A program made the position numbers and the translations under genes. From the NCBI RefSeq assembly GCF_001461695.1, contig NZ_AUTC01000001.1, forward strand, positions 62,001-126,000: a stretch of DNA of 64,000 nucleotides, in the 5' to 3' direction. The DNA comes from Sinorhizobium fredii USDA 205. Lineage in GTDB: Bacteria; Pseudomonadota; Alphaproteobacteria; Rhizobiales; Rhizobiaceae. The notes below the pieces were generated by a model, which saw only the letters and a program-made list of their open reading frames with translations, ran no database searches and was not told the DNA's origin. Below are positions 54,825 through 63,480 of the stretch, piece after piece (position 1 is the stretch's first letter; every line of letters starts with the position of its first letter).

Positions 54825-56000
54825 GTGCAATTGGGCAATCGTGAGCGAGAAAATCCCCCGGTGGAGCCGCGGCTCTTCGGGCAGCCTGCCCATTCGCGCT
54901 CGGCCCTCGTCCTGCCGATCTCGGCGGCCCGCTGGATGCTCGTCCTCATCCTGCTGGCTGGCGTCTATTTCTTCCATGGCTTCGTCGTGCCGGTGCTTGC
55001 CGCCGTCGTCATCGGCTTTGCGAGCTGGCCCATCTACCGTCGGCTGCTTCAGGCCCTGAACGGCAATCGCACCTTGGCGGCGACCATTGCCATCGTTTCC
55101 GTTATCGCCTTTATCGTCGTGCCCATCTCGATCGCCGCGGCCTATGCGGTGGACGAGGTGCGCGACTGGCTCGTCTGGGCGGTGGAAACCAACGTTAACG
55201 GGGCGCCGGTCCCGGCCTGGCTGACGACCATCCCGGTGGCGGGTGCCTGGCTTGGTCAGCAATGGGTGAAATATGTCGGGCATCCGGGCGCGCTTGGCGA
55301 ACTGGTCCAGCTTGTCAGCGGCTCCAATATCGGCAACATCTACCGCGGTGTCCTGGTGATCGGCGCCTCTGCCTTCCAGTCCTTCCTGACACTGCTCTTC
55401 ATGCTGATCACGCTGTTCTTCGTCTATCGTGACGGCCATTCCTTCTCGAAGCAGCTCGATCGGCTCGGCGAGCAGATTTTCCCGATGCGCTGGGAACGCC
55501 TGTCGCGTGTCGTGCCGCTCACCATCAGCTCGACCGTGACCGGCATGGGCATCATCGCGATCGGCGAAGGCATCGTTCTCGGCGTCGCCTACTGGCTGGC
55601 CGGCGTGCCTTCCCCCGTGACGCTCGGCATCATCACCGGCCTGATGGCGCTCATTCCGGGCGGCGCACCGCTCTGCTTCACTCTCGTGTCGATCTATCTG
55701 GTAGCAAGCGGCTCGCCCTTCCAAGGCGTGGCGCTCTTCATCTGGGGTACGACGGAGCTCTTCATCGTCGACAAGACGCTGCGTCCGAGGCTCGTCGGCG
55801 GCCCGATCAAGCTGCCCTTCCTGCCGACCTTTTTCGGCCTTGTCGGCGGCGTCAAGACGATGGGTTTTCTTGGTCTTTTCGTCGGTCCGGTGCTGATGGC
55901 GCTGCTCGTCGCGATCTGGCGGGAGTGGATGCACGAGGTAACGAACCAGCCGGAGCCGACGGCAAAGCCGATCTCCAGGGTCGACATCGCCGCAAAATAG
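54825..56000 (+). CDS. AI-2E/PerM-family transporter
   Basis: 391-aa inner-membrane protein with about eight TM segments. The AI-2 exporter/PerM family pattern shows in LVLILLAGVYFFHGFVVPVLAAVVIGFASWP, LPLTISSTVTGMGIIAIGEGIVLG, and GLMALIPGGAPL near the C terminus. The GTG start is chosen because GGAGG lies 7 bp upstream; a longer frame from 54669 lacks this signal. Substrate unknown: members have been linked to AI-2 export or Na+/H+ antiport. It precedes the KdpD-type kinase by 105 bp. Confidence 0.87.
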   Translation: MQLGNRERENPPVEPRLFGQPAHSRSALVLPISAARWMLVLILLAGVYFFHGFVVPVLAAVVIGFASWPIYRRLLQALNGNRTLAATIAIVSVIAFIVVPISIAAAYAVDEVRDWLVWAVETNVNGAPVPAWLTTIPVAGAWLGQQWVKYVGHPGALGELVQLVSGSNIGNIYRGVLVIGASAFQSFLTLLFMLITLFFVYRDGHSFSKQLDRLGEQIFPMRWERLSRVVPLTISSTVTGMGIIAIGEGIVLGVAYWLAGVPSPVTLGIITGLMALIPGGAPLCFTLVSIYLVASGSPFQGVALFIWGTTELFIVDKTLRPRLVGGPIKLPFLPTFFGLVGGVKTMGFLGLFVGPVLMALLVAIWREWMHEVTNQPEPTAKPISRVDIAAK

Positions 56001-56105
56001 GATCGCCAGCCTGCGGGCCGATCCTGCCTCTTCGGAGGCACCGTCGGGCCGCATGCCAGCGTCGTAGGAGTGAAACTTCTCTAAGGACCGAGTTCGAGAG
56101 ATTGC

Positions 56106-58790
56106 ATGCCCGAGATTGATCGTGACCCGGCAAGCCGCCCCGATCCCGATGCCCTGCTTGCGCTGGCCGAAAAGGGCGGGCGAGGGAAGCTGACGGTATT
56201 CCTCGGCGCCGCCCCCGGCGTCGGCAAGACTTACGCCATGCTGATGCGGGCGCAGCGTCTCAAGGCACAGGGCACCGACATCGTCATCGGACTTGTCGAG
56301 ACCCACGGACGGAGCGAAACCGCGGTTCTGCTCGAAGGGCTCGAGGTCTTGCCGCGCCGCGAAGTCGCTCATGGCGGCCGTACCCTCCACGAATTCGATC
56401 TCGATGCCGCATTGGCGCGCCATCCGCGGATCATTGTCGTCGATGAACTCGCCCACACGAATTTCGGCGAGAGCCGTCATCCCAAGCGCTACCAGGATAT
56501 CGAGGAACTGGTGGATGCCGGCATCGATGTCTGGACGGCGCTCAATATTCAGCACCTCGAAAGCCTGTCGGACATCGTCGTCCAGATTGCCGGCGTGCCC
56601 GTGCGCGAGCGCATACCGGACACGGTTCTGAACCGTGCCGACGAGGTGCTGCTGGTGGACCTGCCGCCGGCCGAACTGATCGACCGGCTGAAGGAAGGCA
56701 AGGTCTACCTGCCCGACAATGCCAAGCGGGCCGTGGACAATTTCTTCCGGCTCGGCAATCTGACGGCGCTGCGCGAGTTGGCGCTGAGGCGCACCGCCGA
56801 CCGGGTCGACGACCAGATGGTCGACTACCTCAAGCAGAACGCCATAGAGGGTCCCTGGCCGGCCAGCGAAAGGCTCCTCGTTTGCATCGGCCCGGACCCG
56901 CTGTCGGAAAAGGTGGTGAGGACGGCAAGCCGGCTAGCCTCGGGCCTCAATGCCGATTGGATCGTCGTTTCCATCGAGCGTGCGGATCGCGAGGCGGCCG
57001 ACGGCGAGGCGATGCGGCACCTCGACGAGACCTTCCGCCTTGCCGAGCAACTGGGGGCCGAAACGCGTCGGGTCGTCGGCAGCGATTTCGTCGAAGAAAT
57101 CCTGAAGCTTGCACGGCGCGAGAATGCGACGCAAATCGTCATCGGCGCGCGGCGCCACCGGTTCCCGCTGAGCCTGTTCCGCGCTTCCTTGCCCGATGCG
57201 CTGGCCAAGCGCGTGGCGGGGATCGGTATTCATCTCGTTACCGGCAAGATCGAGCCGGCCGCCAAGCCAAGGTGGAGAGGCAAGCGGCGGCTGCCGGAAC
57301 GGTTGGGTCGAGCGCTTGGCATAGCCGGCGGCACCGTCGGGCTGGCGACGGTGCTCGGCGTGCTGATCGAGCACTTCATCATCCTGCAGAATATCTCGCT
57401 TCTCTACCTTCTCGCAGTGCTCGCCTCGGCAGTCTATGCCGGTTACTTCGCGGCTCTGGCGGCCGCGCTGCTTTCCGTTGTCGCCTATAACTTCTTTTTC
57501 ATCGAGCCGGTCGGCACATTCACGGTGGCCGAGCCGCACGAGGTCTTCGCGCTTCTTGTCTTCCTGGCTGCCGCGGCGCTCGCCGGCGGCCTTGCCTCGC
57601 GCATTCGCGAGCAGGCGAAAACTGCCAGAGGCCGGGCGACGGCAACCCAGGCACTCTACGACTTCTCCCGCAAGCTTTCCGGCACCGCCAACGCCGAAGA
57701 CGTGCTGTGGGCGGCCGTCACCCACATGCAATCGACGCTGAGGCGCAACGCCGTCATGTTGCTGCCGGAGGACGGGGATCTCGTCTTGAGCGTGGCCTGG
57801 CCGCCGGACACCGAACTCAGCGTCAGCGACATGATGGCGGCGCGCTGGGCTTTCGAGAAGAAGGAGGCGGCCGGCAACGACACCGGCACGCTGCCGAACA
57901 TCCCCTTTCAGTTCAGGCCGCTCACGAGCCCGCATGGCGTCGTTGGCGTTTGTGGCTTCCTGCAGGAGGACAGCCCCCTCGACATCAACGAGGAACGGGC
58001 CCTTGCGGCGATCCTCGACCAGACCGCCATCGCCGTCGATCGCGCGCGGCTGTCGCGTGAAAGCCTCGATCAGGCCGCCCAGCTCGAAGGCGAAAAGTTC
58101 CGTGCCGCCCTGCTTTCGTCGCTCTCCCACGACCTCACGACGCCCTTGGCGACGATCAGCGGCGCGGTGACGAACCTCCGCCAGCTTGGCGACGGTATGC
58201 CATGTGAAGACCGGGAGGACCTTCTGAACTCGATCGAGGAGGAAAGCGGCAGGCTGACGCACTTCGTCGCCAATCTGCTCGACATGACCCGGCTCGAGGC
58301 GGGGACGATCAATGCCAGGCGCGATTGGGTCGATGTGGCGGAAGTGGTGCATGACGCCGTGGAACGGGCGCGGAAATATTTTCCCGGCCGCGTTTTCGAG
58401 ACCAGCATCGCCGCGGGCCTGCCATCGATGCGCGGTGACAGCGTCTTGCTCGGGCAGGTCCTCTTCAATCTGCTCGACAATGCCGACCGGTTCGGCGGCG
58501 ACGAACCCGTCAGCATCTATGCCCGGCGGCAGGGCGACGAGGTCGTGCTGTCGGTGACCGATCTCGGCAAGGGCATCGCGCCCGCCGATCTCGAGCACGT
58601 CTTCGACAAGTTCTTCCGCAAGGGCAAGCCGGACAGCCGCTCGCTCGGCACGGGCCTCGGCCTTTCGATCAGCAAGGGCTTCGTCGAGGCGATGGGCGGG
58701 CACATCAAAGCGGAGAGCCCGGCGCTGCGCCGCCGCGGCACGCGGATTTCCATGCGCTTCCCGGCTGCCGAAGCGGAGCCCTCGAACTGA
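56106..58790 (+). CDS. KdpD-type sensor histidine kinase without adjacent kdp genes
   Basis: 894-aa kinase. N-terminal KdpD domain with Walker A GAAPGVGKT (34-42), VVDELAHTN and ALNIQHLESL; a universal-stress-protein-like domain about 255-375; four TM segments about 400-500; a GAF-like region; HisKA with His675 (SSLSHDLTTPL); and HATPase motifs FNLLDNADRF, DLGKGI, LGTGLGLSIS. True KdpD senses potassium and works with KdpE on kdpFABC, none of which is nearby. It may feed the following lipid genes or a distant regulator. Domain call is firm; role open. Confidence 0.9.
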   Translation: MPEIDRDPASRPDPDALLALAEKGGRGKLTVFLGAAPGVGKTYAMLMRAQRLKAQGTDIVIGLVETHGRSETAVLLEGLEVLPRREVAHGGRTLHEFDLDAALARHPRIIVVDELAHTNFGESRHPKRYQDIEELVDAGIDVWTALNIQHLESLSDIVVQIAGVPVRERIPDTVLNRADEVLLVDLPPAELIDRLKEGKVYLPDNAKRAVDNFFRLGNLTALRELALRRTADRVDDQMVDYLKQNAIEGPWPASERLLVCIGPDPLSEKVVRTASRLASGLNADWIVVSIERADREAADGEAMRHLDETFRLAEQLGAETRRVVGSDFVEEILKLARRENATQIVIGARRHRFPLSLFRASLPDALAKRVAGIGIHLVTGKIEPAAKPRWRGKRRLPERLGRALGIAGGTVGLATVLGVLIEHFIILQNISLLYLLAVLASAVYAGYFAALAAALLSVVAYNFFFIEPVGTFTVAEPHEVFALLVFLAAAALAGGLASRIREQAKTARGRATATQALYDFSRKLSGTANAEDVLWAAVTHMQSTLRRNAVMLLPEDGDLVLSVAWPPDTELSVSDMMAARWAFEKKEAAGNDTGTLPNIPFQFRPLTSPHGVVGVCGFLQEDSPLDINEERALAAILDQTAIAVDRARLSRESLDQAAQLEGEKFRAALLSSLSHDLTTPLATISGAVTNLRQLGDGMPCEDREDLLNSIEEESGRLTHFVANLLDMTRLEAGTINARRDWVDVAEVVHDAVERARKYFPGRVFETSIAAGLPSMRGDSVLLGQVLFNLLDNADRFGGDEPVSIYARRQGDEVVLSVTDLGKGIAPADLEHVFDKFFRKGKPDSRSLGTGLGLSISKGFVEAMGGHIKAESPALRRRGTRISMRFPAAEAEPSN

Positions 58791-58875
58791 GGCGAGGCCG
58801 CCATATAGCCATTGCCGTGAAGTTGTTTTATGACGGACTGCAATCATAGATTTGTATGGGCCGGATTCAACGAAC

Positions 58876-59541
58876 ATGAGTGTCCCTTCGGACGGCGGAG
58901 AGGCTGACAGACCGGGCGCGGACCGGCGCCCCATTGCGGCGCGCGACAGCGGCTTCGCACGCCGCTTGACGGGGCTGCTCCTCAAGACGTCGATCACGCC
59001 GAACGAGATTTCGCTGCTGAGCATCGGCTTCGCCGCGATCGGCGCCGCTGCTCTCGTCTTCGCGACGCGATGGCCGCTCCTTTATCTTGTCGCCGTCGCC
59101 GGTATCCAGGTGCGGCTGCTCTGCAATCTCCTTGACGGCATGGTGGCGGTCGAGGGCGGCCGCGGCTCGCCGGTCGGCGCGCTCTACAACGAGTTTCCTG
59201 ATCGCATTGCCGACACGCTGCTGATCGTCGCGCTCGGCTACGCCGCCGGCGTCGGCTGGCTCGGCTGGGCGGGTGCCCTTGCCGCGGCGCTGACGGCCTA
59301 TGTGCGGGTCTTCGGCGGATCGCTCGGCCAGGCCCAAGACTTTCGCGGTCCCATGGCCAAGCAGCACCGCATGGCACTGATGAGCCTTGCCTGCGTTCTG
59401 GCGCTCGGTGAGGCACTGCTGACGACGGAGCGCTTCGTGCTTTATTCCACCGGGTGGATCATCCTGGCCGGGGCGCTCTTTACCTGCTGGACCCGCACCC
59501 GGGCGATCGTCTCGCGCATCCCGGGAGCCGCAAAACCGTGA
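58876..59541 (+). CDS. CDP-alcohol phosphatidyltransferase family protein, atypical motif
   Basis: 221-aa membrane enzyme that would join a CDP-linked lipid to an alcohol acceptor. The signature region reads NLLDGMVAVEGGRGSPVGALYNEFPDR. Against the family pattern DxxDGxxAR(x8)GxxxDxxxD, the first Asp and third Asp are Asn, and the Ala-Arg is Ala-Val. Two metal ligands are thus altered, typical of a divergent subgroup or a changed chemistry. A TTG 24 bp upstream is an alternative start. Its stop overlaps the acyltransferase GTG start. The three-gene set resembles E. coli ynbA/ynbB/ynbC. Confidence 0.85.
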   Translation: MSVPSDGGEADRPGADRRPIAARDSGFARRLTGLLLKTSITPNEISLLSIGFAAIGAAALVFATRWPLLYLVAVAGIQVRLLCNLLDGMVAVEGGRGSPVGALYNEFPDRIADTLLIVALGYAAGVGWLGWAGALAAALTAYVRVFGGSLGQAQDFRGPMAKQHRMALMSLACVLALGEALLTTERFVLYSTGWIILAGALFTCWTRTRAIVSRIPGAAKP

Positions 59542-60149
59542 TCGATCTGGTGTTGATTGGCCTCACGCGGTTCATCGTCGGCGGGCAGGCGCAATGGATC
59601 GGTGCCTCGCCGGAGACGCGCCAGCGCATCTATTTCGCCAATCACGCCAGCCATCTCGACACGCTGCTGATCTGGTCGGCCCTGCCACGACCGTTGCGCG
59701 GCACAACCCATCCGATCGCCGCCGCGGATTATTGGGGCAGGGGCAAGGTCCGGCGCCACATTGCGCTCAAGGTGTTGAATGCCGTGCTTGTCGATCGTGC
59801 CACGCAGGGTCCGCCCGGCGCGGCGCTCGCCCCCTTGCGCGGCGTGCTCGCCGAGGGCGAGTCGCTCGTTCTCTTTCCCGAGGGCACGCGCGGCACCGAG
59901 CGTCTGCCGGGGCCGTTCAAGAGCGGTCTCTACTGGCTGTCGCAGGAATTCCCGGAGGTCGAACTGATCCCGACCTATCTGGACAATCCCTCGCGCGCCT
60001 TCCCCAAGGGAACCTTCCTGCCGGTTCCGATCAGTTGCACGGTTCGCTTCGGCGCACCGCTCCTCAGACGTCCCGGGGAAGAGAAGGAGGCGTTCCTCGA
60101 ACGCGCCCGCGCCGCCGTCGGTGCGTTGGCTTCGGATCCGGTTCTATGA
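59538..60149 (+). CDS. 1-acyl-sn-glycerol-3-phosphate acyltransferase (PlsC family)
   Basis: 203-aa acyltransferase. Catalytic NHASHLD (His36, Asp41), and substrate motif FPEGTRG near residue 113. Short for PlsC. It starts with GTG inside the upstream stop (GTGA) and is followed 7 bp later by the CdsA-like gene, so the three are co-translated. It would produce or modify phosphatidic acid for this lipid route. Confidence 0.9.
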   Translation: MIDLVLIGLTRFIVGGQAQWIGASPETRQRIYFANHASHLDTLLIWSALPRPLRGTTHPIAAADYWGRGKVRRHIALKVLNAVLVDRATQGPPGAALAPLRGVLAEGESLVLFPEGTRGTERLPGPFKSGLYWLSQEFPEVELIPTYLDNPSRAFPKGTFLPVPISCTVRFGAPLLRRPGEEKEAFLERARAAVGALASDPVL

Positions 60150-60156
60150 GGCTGCC

Positions 60157-61098
60157 ATGTCGTTGACCGACAAGCTGTTCATTCTCTTCGGCGGAATTTG
60201 CGCGCTGCTCGGCATCGCCTCGGCGATCGGCTTCGCATTGTCACGCAAGGTGACCTCCGAGAACGGCCGGGCGACGGTCGACAATCTCAACGCCCGCATC
60301 AAGGCCTGGTGGGTGATGGTGGCGATCTTCGCGTTGAGCTTCGGCCTCGGCCGGGGCGTCACCGTGGTGCTTTTCGCGCTCACCTCCTTCTATACGCTGC
60401 GCGAATTCATTTCGCTGACGCCGACGCGCGGTGCGGATCACCTGCCGCTGGTCGCCGCCTTCTACGTGCTGCTACCGCTTCAGTACTGGCTGATCTGGAC
60501 CGACTGGTACGCGCTCTTCACGATCCTGATACCCGTCTATGGTTTCCTTCTCCTTCCGAGCCTTGCGGCGCTGAAGGGCGACGCCGAGCAGTTCCTGCTC
60601 CGGGTGTCGCGCATCCAATGGGGCCTGATGCTGACGGTCTACTGCATCAGCCACGCGCCGGCCCTGTTGACGCTCGACATCCCCGGCCGTCCGCGCGAGG
60701 GTTTTCTGCTGCTGTTCTTCCTGATCACCGTCGCGCAGTTCAGCGACGTGATGCAATACGTCTTCGGCAAGCTGTTTGGCCGGACGAAGGTGGCGCCCGT
60801 CGTCAGCCCCTCGAAAACCGTCGAAGGCCTGGTCGGCGGCGGCCTCACCGCCGTCGCCGCCGGGGCCGGCCTCTGGTGGATAACACCGTTCACGCCGCTT
60901 GGGGCCGCGGCCATGGCGCTCGCCATCGTCGCCATGGGCTTTCTCGGCGGCCTGTCGCTGTCGGCCGTCAAGCGCTCGATGGGGGTCAAGGACTGGGGCA
61001 CGACGATATCCGGCCATGGCGGCGTGCTCGATCGCATGGATTCGCTGAGCTTCGCGGCGCCGGTGTTCTTTCATCTGACGCGGTATTTTTATACGTGA
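60157..61098 (+). CDS. Phosphatidate cytidylyltransferase (CdsA-like)
   Basis: 313-aa integral membrane enzyme with about eight TM segments. CdsA signature is complete: SPSKTVEGLVGG then KRSMGVKDWGTTISGHGGVLDRMDS near the C terminus. It makes CDP-diacylglycerol from phosphatidate and CTP. It is probably an accessory paralogue rather than the housekeeping cdsA, because it is coupled to an acyltransferase and a CDP-alcohol transferase. GAGG lies 7 bp before the ATG. Housekeeping copy not in the window. Confidence 0.9.
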   Translation: MSLTDKLFILFGGICALLGIASAIGFALSRKVTSENGRATVDNLNARIKAWWVMVAIFALSFGLGRGVTVVLFALTSFYTLREFISLTPTRGADHLPLVAAFYVLLPLQYWLIWTDWYALFTILIPVYGFLLLPSLAALKGDAEQFLLRVSRIQWGLMLTVYCISHAPALLTLDIPGRPREGFLLLFFLITVAQFSDVMQYVFGKLFGRTKVAPVVSPSKTVEGLVGGGLTAVAAGAGLWWITPFTPLGAAAMALAIVAMGFLGGLSLSAVKRSMGVKDWGTTISGHGGVLDRMDSLSFAAPVFFHLTRYFYT

Positions 61099-61159
61099 AG
61101 CTCCTAGCAAGCTTGAGGCGCTTCAGAAGTTCCGCGAGTCACAAGCCCTTGCATCCCGT

Positions 61160-61540
61160 TTATGCGAGTTCGTCCACCGTGATACCGAGAGCGGCCGCTA
61201 TCTTCTTCATCGTCTCAAAGGTGCCGTCGCGGCTGCCGCCCTCGATTTGAGAAAGGTACGCCGGGCTGATATCGACCTTGGCCGCGAGTTCTCGGAGGGT
61301 TAGTTTCCTGTACTCGCGCCAGACCTTCACCTTGCTTTCGCCATCAAGGATGCGGTTGACGATATCGGCGGGGATCAACTCTTCTTCGCCGCGAGCTAGG
61401 CGCTCATTGATCCGCTTTACGTCCGCGACGTCTTCGGCGTCCTCGGCAGCCTCTGCGGCATGCAAAAGCATCTTGTATTCGTCCTCGGCCATGACGACCA
61501 TTCGGTCGCCGGCCGGGGTAGTGATGAACTGTAGTACCAT
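61160..61540 (-). CDS. Antitoxin with Phd-like N terminus and XRE HTH domain
   Basis: 126-aa protein. Residues 1-45 (TTPAGDRMVVMAEDEYKMLLHAAEAAEDA) look like the start of a Phd/YefM-type antitoxin; residues about 70-126 form an XRE/HigA-type HTH (LRELAAKVDISPAYLSQIEGG). It should neutralise the adjacent RelE-type toxin and repress the pair. The AGGAGG before its ATG overlaps the toxin stop (TAGGAGG), so translation is coupled. Toxin-first order is like higBA. Confidence 0.85.
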   Translation of the reverse strand: MVLQFITTPAGDRMVVMAEDEYKMLLHAAEAAEDAEDVADVKRINERLARGEEELIPADIVNRILDGESKVKVWREYRKLTLRELAAKVDISPAYLSQIEGGSRDGTFETMKKIAAALGITVDELA

Positions 61541-61553
61541 GGGGTAGGCCCTC

Positions 61554-61808
61554 CTAGTCGTATGCGCCGCCGCGCGGGGCGATCTTCTTGATGGCGATGA
61601 TTTCGCCGTCTTCCGTAAAGATAACGCGCCAGTCTCCGACCCGAAGCCGATGTGTACCTTGCAACCCTTTCAGTGCCTTGATGTTGTTAGCGAGACTTGC
61701 CGGGTCCGATGCATATTGCTCGATTTTCGAGCGGATCCGCTTGGCAACGTTCGCGGGAATTTGTGTCAAGGTTTTCAGCGCTTCACGGGTGTACCGGATC
61801 GTTTTCAT
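61554..61808 (-). CDS. RelE/ParE-family toxin
   Basis: 84-aa basic toxin of the RelE superfamily, probably a ribosome-dependent mRNA nuclease. Features are MKTIRYTREALKTLTQIP, KIEQYASDP and the core LKGLQGTHRLRVGDWRVIFTEDG, with Arg/Lys residues of the RelE active site. The C terminus is AIKKIAPRGGAYD. No Shine-Dalgarno sequence is seen, and the start lies only 7 bp from a large inverted repeat, suggesting a near-leaderless transcript or tight autoregulation. Confidence 0.9.
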   Translation of the reverse strand: MKTIRYTREALKTLTQIPANVAKRIRSKIEQYASDPASLANNIKALKGLQGTHRLRVGDWRVIFTEDGEIIAIKKIAPRGGAYD

Positions 61809-61814
61809 GTTTAC

Positions 61815-61868
61815 ATGTTAGCTAAATGCAAACATTTGCGCAATCAAATGTTTGCATTTAGCTAACAT
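61815..61868. promoter_or_regulatory. Perfect 24-bp inverted repeat at the toxin-antitoxin promoter
   Basis: Arms 61815-61838 and 61845-61868 are exact complements around a 6-nt spacer. Each arm contains the palindrome TTAGCTAA and an AAATG/CATTT dyad, so the site is symmetrical at two scales. It sits immediately before the toxin start and is likely the autoregulatory operator. A mobile-element end is the alternative. Bases 61869-62035 hold no recognised gene. Confidence 0.7.
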
Positions 61869-62035
61869 GGGTCAGACGATTTCGCCGAGAACCACTGATT
61901 GCCTTGGCGTCATGACCCGGGATTGCGGCGCAAATGCCTTGGTGCTCCATTGGTTCCAATGTGGTTCCACGATGAGCGGTGGTCCGAAAGCCTCGACAGG
62001 CATTGCGCACAACGTCTTGAAATTAAATAGGAAAA

Positions 62036-62111
62036 TGGTGCCGCTTACGTGACTCGAACACGTGACCCCATCATTACGAATGATGTGCTCTACCGACTGA
62101 GCTAAAGCGGC
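62036..62111 (-). tRNA. tRNA-Thr (anticodon CGT)
   Basis: 76-nt cloverleaf on the minus strand: acceptor GCCGCTT/AAGCGGC, D arm GCTC...GAGC, anticodon stem CATCA/TGATG with loop TTCGTAA (anticodon CGT), T-loop TTCGAGT, and encoded CCA. It reads ACG codons. Confidence 0.97.
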
Positions 62112-62185
62112 ATAAAGACATTCCGCGGTGGCCGCGGAACGAATGTGAGGCGCTGATAAACGCAAAGCGCCGAGATTTCAAGCCA

Positions 62186-63196
62186 TCAGTTTCGAGAACT
62201 TGAAAATTCCTTCGGCGCGTCGAGGGCGGGCGGGAAAGCGAGCCCGAGGCGGGCGCGGGCGGCGTCGTATTCGCGCTCCAGCCGGTCGACCAGTTGCGCG
62301 ACCGTGCTGATCTCGCGGATGGCGCCGATACCCTGGCCGCAGCCCCAGATGTCCTTCCAGGCCTTGGCCCCGTCGACGGCGTTGCCGAAATCCATCTTTG
62401 ACGGGTCGGCTTCCGGCAGGCCGTCCGGATCCATGCCGGCGGCGCGGATCGAGGCCTTCAGGTAGTTGCCGTGAATGCCGGTGAAATAGTTGGAATAGAC
62501 GATGTCGGCGGCGTTGCTGTCGACGATCATCTGCTTGTAGGCATCGCTGGCGCGGGCCTCTTCGGTGGCGATGAAGGGGGAGCCGATATAGGCCATGTCG
62601 GCGCCCATCGCTTGCGCCCCGAGGATCGCGTCGCCGGTGGCGATCGCGCCGGAGAGCAGCAGCGGCCCATCGAACCAGGCGCGGATTTCCTGGATGAGCG
62701 CGAAGGGCGACAGCGTCCCGGCATGGCCGCCGGCACCCGCGGCAACCGCAATCAGCCCGTCGGCTCCCTTGCGGATCGCGGAGTTCGCATGGCGGTTGTT
62801 GATGACGTCATGCAGCACGATGCCGCCATAGGAGTGGATCGCGGCGTTGACCTCCGGGACGGCGCCAAGCGAGGAGATGACGATCGGCACCTTGTATTTG
62901 ACGCAGAGCATCAGGTCCTGCTCGAGCCGGGTGTTCGACTTGTGGACGATCTGGTTGACGGCAAAGGGTGCCGCCGGCCGGTCGGGGTGCTTGATGGTGT
63001 GGTCGGCGAGCGTTTCGGTGATCTCGGCGAGCCATTCGTCGAGTTGCGCCTGCGGGCGGGCGTTCAAGGCCGGAAATGCGCCGATGATGCCTGCCTTGCA
63101 TTGTGCAATCGTCAGCCGGGGATGCGAGACGATGAAAAGCGGTGCGCCGACGACCGGCAGTCTCGTCGTTCCGGACAGAATGGGCGGCAACGGCAT
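62186..63196 (-). CDS. Nitronate monooxygenase-family (2-nitropropane dioxygenase-like) flavoprotein
   Basis: 336-aa FMN-dependent TIM-barrel enzyme. N terminus TTRLPVVGAPLFIVSHP, FMN-binding region AVAAGAGGHAGTLSPFALIQEI and ATGDAILGAQAMGADMAYIGSPFIAT are typical. The group oxidises alkyl nitronates or acts as an enoyl-reductase-like enzyme. GGAGAG upstream favours this ATG over one 15 bp earlier. The site at 63222-63243 shares its sequence with the fadD operator, pointing to control with fatty-acid genes. Confidence 0.88.
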   Translation of the reverse strand: MPLPPILSGTTRLPVVGAPLFIVSHPRLTIAQCKAGIIGAFPALNARPQAQLDEWLAEITETLADHTIKHPDRPAAPFAVNQIVHKSNTRLEQDLMLCVKYKVPIVISSLGAVPEVNAAIHSYGGIVLHDVINNRHANSAIRKGADGLIAVAAGAGGHAGTLSPFALIQEIRAWFDGPLLLSGAIATGDAILGAQAMGADMAYIGSPFIATEEARASDAYKQMIVDSNAADIVYSNYFTGIHGNYLKASIRAAGMDPDGLPEADPSKMDFGNAVDGAKAWKDIWGCGQGIGAIREISTVAQLVDRLEREYDAARARLGLAFPPALDAPKEFSSSRN

Positions 63197-63221
63197 CGGG
63201 TCTCTCTCCATCCCAGTTTTT

Positions 63222-63243
63222 TTGACGTTTGCGTAAACGTCAA
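63222..63243. promoter_or_regulatory. Operator-like palindrome before the nitronate-monooxygenase gene
   Basis: Arms TTGACGTTT and AAACGTCAA separated by GCGT. The 12-mer CGTAAACGTCAA within it is identical to the site before fadD. It lies 25 bp before the ATG, a position for repression. The other bases of the 284-bp gap 63197-63480 show no further recognisable signal. Confidence 0.6.
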
Positions 63244-63480
63244 TGTAGATAGCAGCAATGGCCGCGCTTGCAAAGAGCGGTCTTTCGCCGCGGAATTTGA
63301 CGGGTCGAGCGCCTTTTCCCCGGGGCAAGACCGGCCGGCAGCGCCGGCGGACTTGCAGATTCCGCAAGCAGCGGTTACCCAATCGTTAATAAAACCAATG
63401 GCGTGCCGCGGGAAGAGGCGTGGCCCGCCAAGCGTCTGCCCTTTGGCGGCGTAAGGCTTCGGTGTGCAGAAGGATTGGAT

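Noticed and set aside
61869..62035. Possible integrase remnant or attachment site beside tRNA-Thr
   Set aside because: No integrase motif and no clear direct repeat of the tRNA 3' end was found on the far side of the toxin-antitoxin genes.
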